Assembly (NCBI RefSeq): GCF_900106665.1
Contig: NZ_FNNA01000002.1
Coordinates: 1 to 64,000 of the forward strand
DNA: 64,000 nt
Direction of reading: 5' to 3'
Source: Paracoccus sanguinis
GTDB taxonomy: Bacteria > Pseudomonadota > Alphaproteobacteria > Rhodobacterales > Rhodobacteraceae
Under the pieces are notes generated by a model. The model was not told the DNA's origin. It saw nothing but the letters and a program-made list of their open reading frames with translations, and ran no database searches. Made by a program: the position numbers and the translations under genes. The number at the start of each line of letters is the position of its first letter. Positions within the stretch are counted from its first letter, which is position 1. This document shows, one piece after another, positions 19,920-27,796 of the stretch.

Positions 19920-20698
19920 GTTATCCAGCCGTTCGCGACGAAGTAGCTCGGTCATGGTATAAGGCTTGGGATGCCGACTGCTCTGCTCAAAATCCCCCGA
20001 TCCGAGTGGCTGTCGCCGATCCAGACCAGGAATTAAGGTCGGGTGGAGTTGAGCGTGATTGGAGAACGATTGCCGAACAGGCGATGTCGCGTCTGGCTGC
20101 TTTATTGTCTCAGGGCACAGCTACATTCGAAAGTGAAGCCGCTGTGCTGCTCCACGAATTTTTCGAGGATCATGAGGCATTGCGCGATCCCGAGTTCTGG
20201 ATGTGGTTGGCTACTGGTCCGGGGCGATCGATCATCCTAGCGCGGTACCCCGCAGTCTCGATTGAACCTAGCGTGGATGAAAAAGACGGAGGCGTAGAGC
20301 GCCCAAGGAAACCGCTTCCAAGCCCGCAGAATTTCTATGGCTTGGCTGCCCGCGAAACGCTCTTCTTCCGGCTTTGGATCCGCGCCGAGATGGGCCGGTC
20401 GAACGGCGAGGACCCGTGGAAGTTCGTGCGCCCTGGTATGGTCGACTTTTGGCGCAGCCACGTGTTCCGCCAGCTATATGCACATCACCGTCCCTTTTTG
20501 CATGCACTCGTGGACTTCCAGTTCCCCAAAGAGTTGGACGACAACCGGAATATCGGACGACTGAACACAACCAAGATCCGAATTCTCGCGCGCGAGCTGT
20601 CAATGGCCTGCGCTAACATCGTCATTGAAAGTCTTGACCGCGCCCAGTGTGCTGCGCTGATACAGAGGGTGTTTGACGAACGAGTGCCGCAGGACTGA
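19916..20698 (+). CDS. Unrecognised protein, possibly DUF6339-like
   Basis: A 260-residue soluble protein with many Trp and Arg residues and a C-terminal block (FWRSHVFRQLYAHHRPFLHAL) that resembles proteins called DUF6339 in annotations of similar islands. That name is from memory and unverified. It overlaps the previous gene by ATGA and ends 2 bp before dcm. There is no catalytic motif that I can name. The context suggests a partner of the GHKL ATPase or of the methyltransferase. Confidence 0.6.
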   Translation: MSYPAVRDEVARSWYKAWDADCSAQNPPIRVAVADPDQELRSGGVERDWRTIAEQAMSRLAALLSQGTATFESEAAVLLHEFFEDHEALRDPEFWMWLATGPGRSIILARYPAVSIEPSVDEKDGGVERPRKPLPSPQNFYGLAARETLFFRLWIRAEMGRSNGEDPWKFVRPGMVDFWRSHVFRQLYAHHRPFLHALVDFQFPKELDDNRNIGRLNTTKIRILARELSMACANIVIESLDRAQCAALIQRVFDERVPQD

Positions 20699-20700
20699 TC

Positions 20701-21937
20701 ATGAACATGGATGTTGCGGTTTCGCCGGACCCTCTCGCAGCTTGGTGGGCTGCCTTCCTACGGGGTCAGCTCGGATGGGACGATCACAAGTTGCCTCCCT
20801 TACGGGTAGTGGATCTTTTTTGCGGTTCTGGCGGATTCGCTTTGGGAAGCGCCATCGCCGCTAAGTCATTTGGCCGGCGGGCAGTCTTTGGCGCGATAGC
20901 CGATGCTGACAGGGCGGCCACAGATGTTCACGCTCGCTCTTTGCCGGTGCGCAATATTCTAAACCAGTCCGTCTCGTTAATGGTTGACCATTCCGTAGAC
21001 GACCGACGAGGATCGGCTGAGTTCGATTATCCGCCTGAAATCTTGGACGAAGTTCTAGCTGCAGAGGCGGGACGATGCGATCTGCTCATCGCTGGGCCAC
21101 CGTGTCAGGGTCATTCGAACCTCAAACAATCACACTCGCCGGGATGATCCCCGGAACGACCTTTTCATTTCCACCGTCGCGCTCGCCGTTGCACTTGGCG
21201 CGCCCACTGTCGTGATTGAGAACGTTCCGTCGGTAACCAATTCTCATGGCGATGTCGTCAAGATCGCGCGGTCCCTCCTTATGAGCGAGGGATATGCGGT
21301 GACGTCCGGCGTGATCCGCCTGGACAGCGTAGGTGGTTGGCAAACACGCGCCCGATATTTCATGATAGCGATAGCGAAAGGTGACCAAAGGTCGCTTGAT
21401 GCGGCGCTTGAAGAATGGACGAGCGCTGCCGGAAAGCGACCGGCATATGAGAAACCGCCTTTGGGTTCGCTTTGGGCGGTTCAAGATCTTCTCGACGTAG
21501 ATGCTCGCAGCACGTTCGACACACCTCCAACCCCGGGCAAGGAGAATATGAGGAGAATCAACTTTCTCTTCGACAACGAGATCCACGACCTTCCCAATTC
21601 CCAGCGTCCCGACTGCCACCGCGACGGGACAACCTACAAATCCGTCTACGGCCGGATGCTCGCACACGACCCAGCACCCACCATCACGACTGGCTTTGGA
21701 ACGGCAGGTCAGGGTCGTTTCATACACCCGACCCGCCGGCGAATGATTACCCCACACGAAGCAGCGCGTTTCCAGAGCTTTCCAGACGGCTACGGCTTCG
21801 AGGGAGATGATGACGTGCCGAGAAAACTATTGGCTAAGTGGATTGGAGACGCCGTCCCACCGTTTCTGGGGTCAATAGCGGCGGGAATAGCTATATCTCA
21901 AACTCTTGGCGTTGATTTCGTTCCACCTTGGGCGTGA
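20701..21937 (+). pseudogene. dcm: DNA (cytosine-5) methyltransferase, frameshifted
   Basis: C5-methylase motifs lie in two frames. Frame one has motif I (VVDLFCGSGGFALG) and the catalytic motif IV (GPPCQGHSN). From 21127 the second frame continues with NNHTRRDDPRNDLF, ENVPSV (motif VI, ENV), QTRARYF (motif VIII) and the C-terminal GYGFEG and GDAVPP (motifs IX-X). Removing one A from the AAA at 21124-21126 restores a single protein of about 411 residues, so the gene has one single-base frameshift, real or a sequencing error. The target-recognition region lies between motifs VIII and IX. It precedes vsr, the usual partner that repairs T:G mismatches arising from deaminated 5-methylcytosine. 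In a defence island it would protect self DNA. Confidence 0.85.
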
Positions 21938-21939
21938 AA

Positions 21940-22410
21940 ATGACGTTCTCCCGAACTAGCGCCATCATGCGCGCGAATCGCGCAAAGGACACCGGCCCCG
22001 AAATTGCTTTGAGAAGGGCACTTCACGCAAGAGGGCTACGTTTCAGACTGAACGTTCGCAACTTGCCTGGTTCCCCAGACTTAGTGTTCCCCCGGCATCA
22101 CTGCGTCATATTCGTCCACGGATGTTACTGGCACCATCACAAGGGCTGTAAGCGAGCGACCATACCAGAGACCAACCGTTCTTTTTGGATTTCGAAATTT
22201 GAGGCCAACCGCGTGAGGGACGAGAGAACCATATCAGACCTACGTTTCATTGGTTGGCGTGTTGGAGTAGTTTGGGAATGCTCTTTAAAAAGCGATATTG
22301 TAGACGATGTCGCGCTCTTCATCAGATCTGGTGCAAAGCCGACGCGTGAATGGCCGGCAAAAAAGCTGATTACCTATTCTACCGTCAGGGATGATCGCGA
22401 TGAAATATAA
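21940..22410 (+). CDS. vsr: Very short patch repair (Vsr) endonuclease
   Basis: A 156-residue Vsr nuclease. It has the full family pattern: SRIMRANRAKDT-like N-terminus (here SAIMRANRAKDTGPE), LPGSPDLVFP with the catalytic Asp, IFVHGCYWHHH with zinc and active-site His residues, and CKRATIPETNRSFW. It nicks 5' to T:G mismatches at methylated cytosine sites. The start at ATG 21940 lies 2 bp after the dcm stop; a longer frame from 21928 is possible. It looks intact even though dcm is frameshifted, which suggests that the dcm lesion is recent or artefactual. Confidence 0.92.
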   Translation: MTFSRTSAIMRANRAKDTGPEIALRRALHARGLRFRLNVRNLPGSPDLVFPRHHCVIFVHGCYWHHHKGCKRATIPETNRSFWISKFEANRVRDERTISDLRFIGWRVGVVWECSLKSDIVDDVALFIRSGAKPTREWPAKKLITYSTVRDDRDEI

Positions 22411-23051
22411 ATTCTGGAATTTGATTTAAATTGCTTTGTTTGGCTGTGCGATGTTGCTTCGGACGTAGTTACAGCATGAGGCTTACAAAATCTGCCCCTG
22501 CTGGAGGGCGATTGGATATGTCAGGCCATCAATGGTGGGGCAAAGGCCCGCGGATCTCGTCAGGCGGTAGCCGCCGCGCGGCATAAACTATGCGTGGTTG
22601 ATCGGTCAATCCTGCCTCACGGACAATCATCTGCCTTATTATTTCGTGATGGATATCGATGGCGATTGGCATAAATAACGCTCCCTCGGCATCGCGGCTG
22701 CATTAAAGCTAATCTTAAGTATCGAATGCCCACTGAACCGGAGGATCGGGTTTATATGGGACGGGGCGCTGTTGGGGTAGCCTGTGTCGTTGATAGCTGG
22801 CCTCACGCAAAATAGCTCGCAGGTGCACGACGCCTGCTGGCCCAGCCGCCCCCCTAAACCGACAGTGATGAAAGTCTTCTCCTCGTAGGACGCCGGCCGA
22901 TAACTACACGTAAAGCGTATGTTGCTAGATCGAAACCCCACTCCCCACCCTCATCCAAAAGTCGCACCTCAGTCCAACAGCCAACCCCCGAACCCGAAAC
23001 CGGCCTACCCTCACCACAGATCACCGATCATGAACTGGAGGGGAGGCCATC
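22411..23051. other. Right edge of the island; non-coding
   Basis: I see no supported gene in about 640 bp. Base composition is mixed and rises to the core GC level near 22950. A minus-strand open frame (22639-22941) has no recognisable domain. The promoter of the methanethiol oxidase operon should be near 22950-23036; the ribosome-binding site ggaggggagg sits just before the 23052 ATG. No att-like repeats were noticed. Confidence 0.4.
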
Positions 23052-24371
23052 ATGAGACGTCGTGACTTCAACCTGTTCGCCGCAGCGGCGGCCGGGGGAT
23101 TTGTCCTTCGGCCGGGGCTCGGCTTCGCGGACGGGACCTGCCAGTCGCCCTACATGGTGCGCATCGAAGGGCGCGAACAGTTCGTCTACGTCTGGACGCT
23201 CGGCAAGGAGGGGGTCGGCGACGGGCAGGACAAGCTCGTCACCGTCGACCTGCGCGACGGCTCGCCGACACGCGGCAAGATCGTCGACTCGCTGTCCGTC
23301 GGGGGCCGCAACGAGGCGCATCACGGAGGCTTCACCGCGGACCGGCGGCACTACTGGACGGGCGGGCTCGACACAAATCGCATCTTCATCTTCGACGTGG
23401 CGAGCGACGCGGGCAAGCCGAAGCTGGTCAAGACCATCGACAGCTTCGTCAAGGACTCGGGCGGCGTCGTCGGGCCGCCTACGTTCTTCGCCCTGCCCGG
23501 CAAGATGCTGACCTCGGGGCTCTCGAACGACCAGGACCACGGCGGCCGCACGGCGATCGTCGAGTATACCGACGACGGCGCGCAGTGCCTCGGCACCTAC
23601 TGGATGCCGACCGCCGACGACATGCGCGGGGCGGTTGCGGTCGATGGCGCGCTCGCCGACGGCTACGGCTACGACCTGCGCGCCCGGCCGGACCGCAACG
23701 TGATGCTGACCTCGTCCTTCACCGGCTGGTCGAACTACATGATGGACTTCGGCCAGATGCTGCAGGCCCCCGAGGCGATGAAGCGCTTCGGCAACACCGT
23801 CGTGCAGTGGGACCTGCACGCCCGCCAGCCGCGGCGCGTCTTCAACGTCCCCGGCGCGCCGCTCGAGCTGCGCTTCGCCTGGGGCGAGGGGCACAACTAC
23901 GCCTTCACCACCTCGGCCCTGACCTCGGCCATGTGGCTGATCTTTGAGGACGACGCAGGCGTCTGGCAGGCCGAAAAGGTGGCCGACGTGGGCGACCCGT
24001 CCAAGATCCCGCTGCCCGTGGACATCTCGATCGCCGCGGACGACCAGACGCTGTGGGTCAACACCTTCATGGACGGCACCACCCGGCTCTTCGACATCTC
24101 GGACCCGCACAAGCCGATGATGGTCTACGAGAAGGTCATCGGCCCGCAGGTCAACATGGTCTCGCAAAGCTGGGACGGCAAACGCGTCTACTTCACCACC
24201 TCGCTGCTCGGGAACTGGGACAAGAAGGCGGGCGACGACGTGCAGTTCCTCAAGGCCTATACTTGGGACGGCAAGGAGCTGGTCGAGGATTTCGCCATCG
24301 ACTTCTACGCCGAGGGGATGGGGCGCGCGCACATGATGAACTTCGGCAGCGCCGAGCTTTTCTCGGCCTGA
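23052..24371 (+). CDS. mtoX: Methanethiol oxidase, SBP56/selenium-binding protein family
   Basis: A 439-residue member of the SBP56/SELENBP1 family, the family of bacterial methanethiol oxidase: methanethiol + O2 + H2O to formaldehyde, sulfide and hydrogen peroxide. The N-terminus is a twin-arginine signal (RRRDFNLFAAAAAGG), so the folded, probably copper-bearing enzyme is exported. Family blocks include GRNEAHHGGFTADRRHYW, GLSNDQDHGGRTAIVEY and WVNTFMDGTTRLFDIS. A strong ribosome-binding site precedes it. The next two genes encode a SCO-like copper chaperone and a MauG-like dihaem enzyme, the same trio described around mtoX in Hyphomicrobium (from memory). This strongly favours MtoX over a generic selenium-binding protein. 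The formaldehyde and sulfide products would need other pathways, which are not in this window. Confidence 0.88.
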   Translation: MRRRDFNLFAAAAAGGFVLRPGLGFADGTCQSPYMVRIEGREQFVYVWTLGKEGVGDGQDKLVTVDLRDGSPTRGKIVDSLSVGGRNEAHHGGFTADRRHYWTGGLDTNRIFIFDVASDAGKPKLVKTIDSFVKDSGGVVGPPTFFALPGKMLTSGLSNDQDHGGRTAIVEYTDDGAQCLGTYWMPTADDMRGAVAVDGALADGYGYDLRARPDRNVMLTSSFTGWSNYMMDFGQMLQAPEAMKRFGNTVVQWDLHARQPRRVFNVPGAPLELRFAWGEGHNYAFTTSALTSAMWLIFEDDAGVWQAEKVADVGDPSKIPLPVDISIAADDQTLWVNTFMDGTTRLFDISDPHKPMMVYEKVIGPQVNMVSQSWDGKRVYFTTSLLGNWDKKAGDDVQFLKAYTWDGKELVEDFAIDFYAEGMGRAHMMNFGSAELFSA

Positions 24372-24372
24372 G

Positions 24373-25068
24373 ATGCCGACGCTCGTCCCTGGCGCGGCAC
24401 TGGCCGTGGCGGCGGCGGCGCTCGGGCTCTTCGGCCTCGGGGGCGGCGATCCGCCGCCGGGGTTCGCGGCGCGCTTCGCCACCGGTCCGCCGGCCTATCC
24501 GATCCCGCCCGCGGGCAGCTATGTCCTGCCGCCCGTGCGGCCCGCCCCGGACGGCGAACTGCTGGACGAGGCCGGCCGGGCCCACCGGCTGAAGGACCTG
24601 CTCGGGGGGCAGATGACGCTGGTCTCGTTCGTCTATCTTCTCTGCGGCGACGTGAACGGCTGTCCGCTGGCCCTCTCGACGCTCTTCGACATCTGGCACG
24701 GGACGGGCGAGGTGCCGCAGCTCAAGGGCAAGGTGCAGCTGATGACGATCAGCTTCGACCCGGCGCGCGACACGCCCGAGGCGCTGGCGTCCTTCGCCTA
24801 CCCGATCCGCCACGACGAGGCGCAGGCGCGCAAGATCGACTGGCAGATCCTTACCGCGCGGGACGCCGGCACCATCGCGCCGATCCTGTCCGGGTTCGGG
24901 CAGGTCGTGGACCGGTCCGGCGACCCCGACCGGCTGAACCACCTGCTCAGGATGTTCCTCGTCGATGCCGAGGGGCGGGTGCGCAACATCTACGGGCTCG
25001 GCATGATCGACCCGCAGCTGATCATGACCGATGTCGAGACGCTGCTCGCCGAAGGCCGCGCGCAATGA
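24373..25068 (+). CDS. SCO1/SenC-like copper chaperone or thiol protein
   Basis: A 231-residue protein with an N-terminal hydrophobic segment (signal or anchor) and a thioredoxin-like SCO fold. The usual SCO CxxxC metal motif is replaced by C91-GDVNG-C97 (CX5C), followed by P. The conserved late histidine is kept at about H190 (RLNHLLRMFLVD). The gene begins 1 bp after the mtoX stop and overlaps the MauG-like gene by 4 bp. It probably helps to load copper into MtoX or keeps its thiols in the right redox state. The wider cysteine spacing is odd and may define an MtoX-linked subclass. Confidence 0.85.
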   Translation: MPTLVPGAALAVAAAALGLFGLGGGDPPPGFAARFATGPPAYPIPPAGSYVLPPVRPAPDGELLDEAGRAHRLKDLLGGQMTLVSFVYLLCGDVNGCPLALSTLFDIWHGTGEVPQLKGKVQLMTISFDPARDTPEALASFAYPIRHDEAQARKIDWQILTARDAGTIAPILSGFGQVVDRSGDPDRLNHLLRMFLVDAEGRVRNIYGLGMIDPQLIMTDVETLLAEGRAQ

Positions 25069-26351
25069 GCGCGCCGCGTGTCCTCGCCACCGCACTCCTC
25101 ATCGCGGCCGGGGCCGGGATGGCGGGGGCCGAGCCGACGCGTCCGCTCGCCACCCCCACGGTCGTGCCGCTGCCGGAACTCGGGTCGGCCGCAGCGCCCG
25201 CGGATGCCCCGGCAGCCCCCGTCCCGCCGGCCGATCCCGCCTGCGGCGGCGCGGGCTGGGCGGCGCTGGCCGAGGCCCGCGCGCGGTCCGCGCCGCTGGG
25301 CCTGCCGCCGGTCCCCCACCCCGAGGGCGAGCCGCCAACCGCGGCGCGGATCGAACTGGGGCGGCAGCTCTTCTTCGACCGGCGGCTGTCGGCGAACGGC
25401 ACCATGTCCTGCGCCATGTGCCACGTCCCCGAGCAGGGCTTCACGAGCCACGAGCTGCGCACCGCCGTGGGGGTCGAGGGGCGCAGCGTCAAGCGCAACG
25501 CGCCGACGCTCATCAACGTGGGTTACGTCACCGAGCTGTTCCACGACGGCCGCGACCCGGCGCTCGAGACGCAGTACCTCGGCCCGCTGCTGGCGATGAA
25601 CGAGATGGCCAACCCCTCGGCCGGGCAGGTCGTGGCCCGCATCGCCGGCATGGAGGAGTATCGGCAGGGCTTCTCCGCGGCCTTCGGCGCCCCGCCAAGC
25701 ATCGACCGGATCGGGGCGGCGCTCGCGGCCTATCAGCGCAGCCTCGTCGCGGGGGGGTCGGCCTTCGACCGGGCCCGCTATGGCGGCGAGGGGGCGGCGC
25801 TCGACCCGGCAGCCGCGCGGGGGCTGGCGCTCTTCACCGGCAAGGCCGGGTGCAGCGCCTGCCATGCGATCGGCGCGGACCATGCGTTGCTGAGCGACAA
25901 CGCCTTCCATGACAACGGCTACGGCTTCATGCGCGAGGCCGAGCGCCAGACCCCCGCCCCCACCGCCAGGGTCGAGGTGATCCCCGGCGTGGTCTATGAG
26001 GTCGAGCGCAGCTACATCGCCTCGGTCGGCGGGGTGCGCGAGCCGGACCTCGGCCGCTACGAGGCCAGCGGACGGCCTGACGACCGCTGGCGCTTCCGCA
26101 CGCCCTCGCTGCGCAACGTCGCGCTGACCGCCCCCTATATGCATGACGGCGGGTTTGCGACGCTGGACGAGGTGGTGGCGTTCTACGACGGCGGCGGCTT
26201 TCCGCATCCCGAACAGGACCCCCGCATCCGCCCGCTCGGCCTGTCGGACGCGGAGCGGGCGGAGGTCGTGGCGTTCCTGCGGTCCCTCACCTCGCCCGCA
26301 GTGCCGTGCCTCTCGGGCGAGGCGCGGAGCGCGCGGCCGGGGAACTACTGA
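25065..26351 (+). CDS. MauG/cytochrome c peroxidase-like dihaem protein
   Basis: A 428-residue secreted protein with a signal peptide ending AGAE and two c-type haem motifs, CAMCH (116-120) and CSACH (263-267). FRTPSLRNVALTAPYMHDGGFATLDEVVAFY is the MauG/CcpA C-terminal block; the clear core is SLRNVALTAPYMHDG. Dihaem enzymes of this family reduce peroxide or install protein-derived cofactors. Translational overlap with the SCO-like gene and closeness to mtoX suggest that it matures MtoX or removes its peroxide product. It is the last gene of the operon. Confidence 0.88.
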   Translation: MSAPRVLATALLIAAGAGMAGAEPTRPLATPTVVPLPELGSAAAPADAPAAPVPPADPACGGAGWAALAEARARSAPLGLPPVPHPEGEPPTAARIELGRQLFFDRRLSANGTMSCAMCHVPEQGFTSHELRTAVGVEGRSVKRNAPTLINVGYVTELFHDGRDPALETQYLGPLLAMNEMANPSAGQVVARIAGMEEYRQGFSAAFGAPPSIDRIGAALAAYQRSLVAGGSAFDRARYGGEGAALDPAAARGLALFTGKAGCSACHAIGADHALLSDNAFHDNGYGFMREAERQTPAPTARVEVIPGVVYEVERSYIASVGGVREPDLGRYEASGRPDDRWRFRTPSLRNVALTAPYMHDGGFATLDEVVAFYDGGGFPHPEQDPRIRPLGLSDAERAEVVAFLRSLTSPAVPCLSGEARSARPGNY

Positions 26352-26473
26352 TTTCGCCGGCGGGTGCCCGAGCGCCCGGCGCGAGTGGTCCCTCTCCCGC
26401 CCCTTGTGCCGCTGAGCGTCCCGCGCATGATGGCCCAGCGCCGCCTGCCGCGGTGCCCAGAGGGAGGCCTGCA

Positions 26474-27490
26474 ATGGACTGGTTCGAACGGCTCACCGGG
26501 TTTCCCGAAACATCGTACGAGGCGACCCGCGCCCAGCTCGAGGTCAGCGACGGCCGGCTGCGGTCGCGCGTCAACGGGCGCAGCTACGGGATCGGCCGGC
26601 TCGAGCTGATCTCGCTCGACGCGCTGCGGGCGCAGACGCGGGATGTCGCCGTGCCGGGCCGGCTGACGCTGGGGATCGCGCAGGGTGACGTGCGGCAGAT
26701 GCACGCCGATCCCCGGAACGCGGGGGCGCTGTTCCAAGTCGCGTCGCAGTTCAACCTGCTCGAGATGATCGGCCCCGAGGTGACGCCCGAGGCCGGCGTC
26801 GGCCGCTACGAGGCCGACCCCACGCAGGGGCCGGCCTGCGCCGTGGCCGCGGGGGCGGGCACGATCTGGCGCAACTACTTCGTGCCGGTGGACGGGCAGC
26901 CGGGCCAGACGCGGGACCGCCAGTTCGACGCCTTGGCGGACCTCGGCGCGGCGCTGGCGCAGGGGCTCGGCCGATCTGGCGAGCGCCTGTGGCAGATGCG
27001 GAACGGCTATGCCCTGCCGTCGCGCGAAAGCCTCGGCCAGATCGACGGCCACCTGCGCAGCCTGCCCGAGGCCGCGCGCGACGCGCTGCGCGGGCGCCTG
27101 CGGGTCGGCTGGCACCGGGATGTCGAGGTCACCGACGGTGCCCTGCCGGGACAGACGGTCAGCCAGATCTACTGCTCGGCGCTGCCCGTCGCCTATGGCG
27201 CCGGCCCCGCCTCGGCGTGGGCCGCGTTCGCGCAGCTGGTGCTCGAGGCGGCCTATGAGGCGACGTTGCGGGCGGGGCTGACGACGGCCGCGGGGGGCGG
27301 GTCGAACCGGGTGCTGCTGACCCGGCTCGGCGGCGGGGCGTTCGGTAACGACGACGCCTGGATCGACGCCGCGATCCTGCGCGCGCTGGCGCTGGTCCGC
27401 GATCAGGGGCTGGCGGTCGAGATCGTGAGCTACCGGGCGCCGTCGCCGTCCCTGCGGGCGCTGGTCGCGGCGTTCGACGGGGCCGCCTGA
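26474..27490 (+). CDS. Macro-domain-like protein of unknown function
   Basis: A 338-residue cytoplasmic protein; ATG 26474 is chosen because gggagg lies seven bases upstream. It has no signal peptide. Blocks such as LFQVASQFNLLEM, PACAVAAGAGTIWRNYF, and near the end SNRVLLTRLGGGAFGND, fit a macro-type ADP-ribose-binding fold, where asparagine-rich and GGGAFGN-like loops contact the nucleotide. This is recognition by pattern only. It lies 122 bp after the MauG-like gene and may be separate from that operon. Confidence 0.6.
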   Translation: MDWFERLTGFPETSYEATRAQLEVSDGRLRSRVNGRSYGIGRLELISLDALRAQTRDVAVPGRLTLGIAQGDVRQMHADPRNAGALFQVASQFNLLEMIGPEVTPEAGVGRYEADPTQGPACAVAAGAGTIWRNYFVPVDGQPGQTRDRQFDALADLGAALAQGLGRSGERLWQMRNGYALPSRESLGQIDGHLRSLPEAARDALRGRLRVGWHRDVEVTDGALPGQTVSQIYCSALPVAYGAGPASAWAAFAQLVLEAAYEATLRAGLTTAAGGGSNRVLLTRLGGGAFGNDDAWIDAAILRALALVRDQGLAVEIVSYRAPSPSLRALVAAFDGAA

Positions 27491-27796
27491 CTCACCGAGC
27501 ACCTGCGTCGGCGGACGGAAGTCCCCGAGCGCAGGCGTTCACCCGTCGCGTGCAGTTCAACCGTCCGGACAAGGCGGCCACGACGTCGGCTTGCCGGCAG
27601 CCTCCACGGCGACTCGTCTTGACAGAACGGAACAAAAGAAGAACATTCAGGACCCGGTGCCCGCCCGGCTCCGGCACCCTGCACTCCTGCCCCTCTGCCG
27701 GCCCGAGCAAGGAACCCCGCGTGTCTTCCATCGCCCCCGCACCCGCCGCGCGCGCCGCCCGCCCCCTCCGGGCGCGCCCCTCTCCGAGGGGGCCGG
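27491..27796. other. Intergenic region upstream of dnaE2
   Basis: About 306 bp without a gene. It contains the SOS box at 27630-27644 and a TTGACA-like -35 element at 27619-27624. I see nothing else in it. Confidence 0.5.
27630..27644 (+). promoter_or_regulatory. LexA (SOS) box for dnaE2
   Basis: GAACAAAAGAAGAAC is an exact GAAC-N7-GAAC direct repeat, the LexA site type of Rhodobacter and other alphaproteobacteria. It sits about 150 bp before dnaE2 and overlaps the region downstream of a TTGACA at 27619-27624, where a -10 box would lie. Repressor binding would block transcription until DNA damage. Confidence 0.85.

Noticed and set aside
22639..22941. 100-residue minus-strand frame at the island edge
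   Set aside because: No recognisable domain, no ribosome-binding site that I can see, and mixed composition. Not reported as a gene.
24250..26474. Long minus-strand frames over the SCO and MauG genes
   Set aside because: Antisense shadows of genes with signal peptides and haem motifs.
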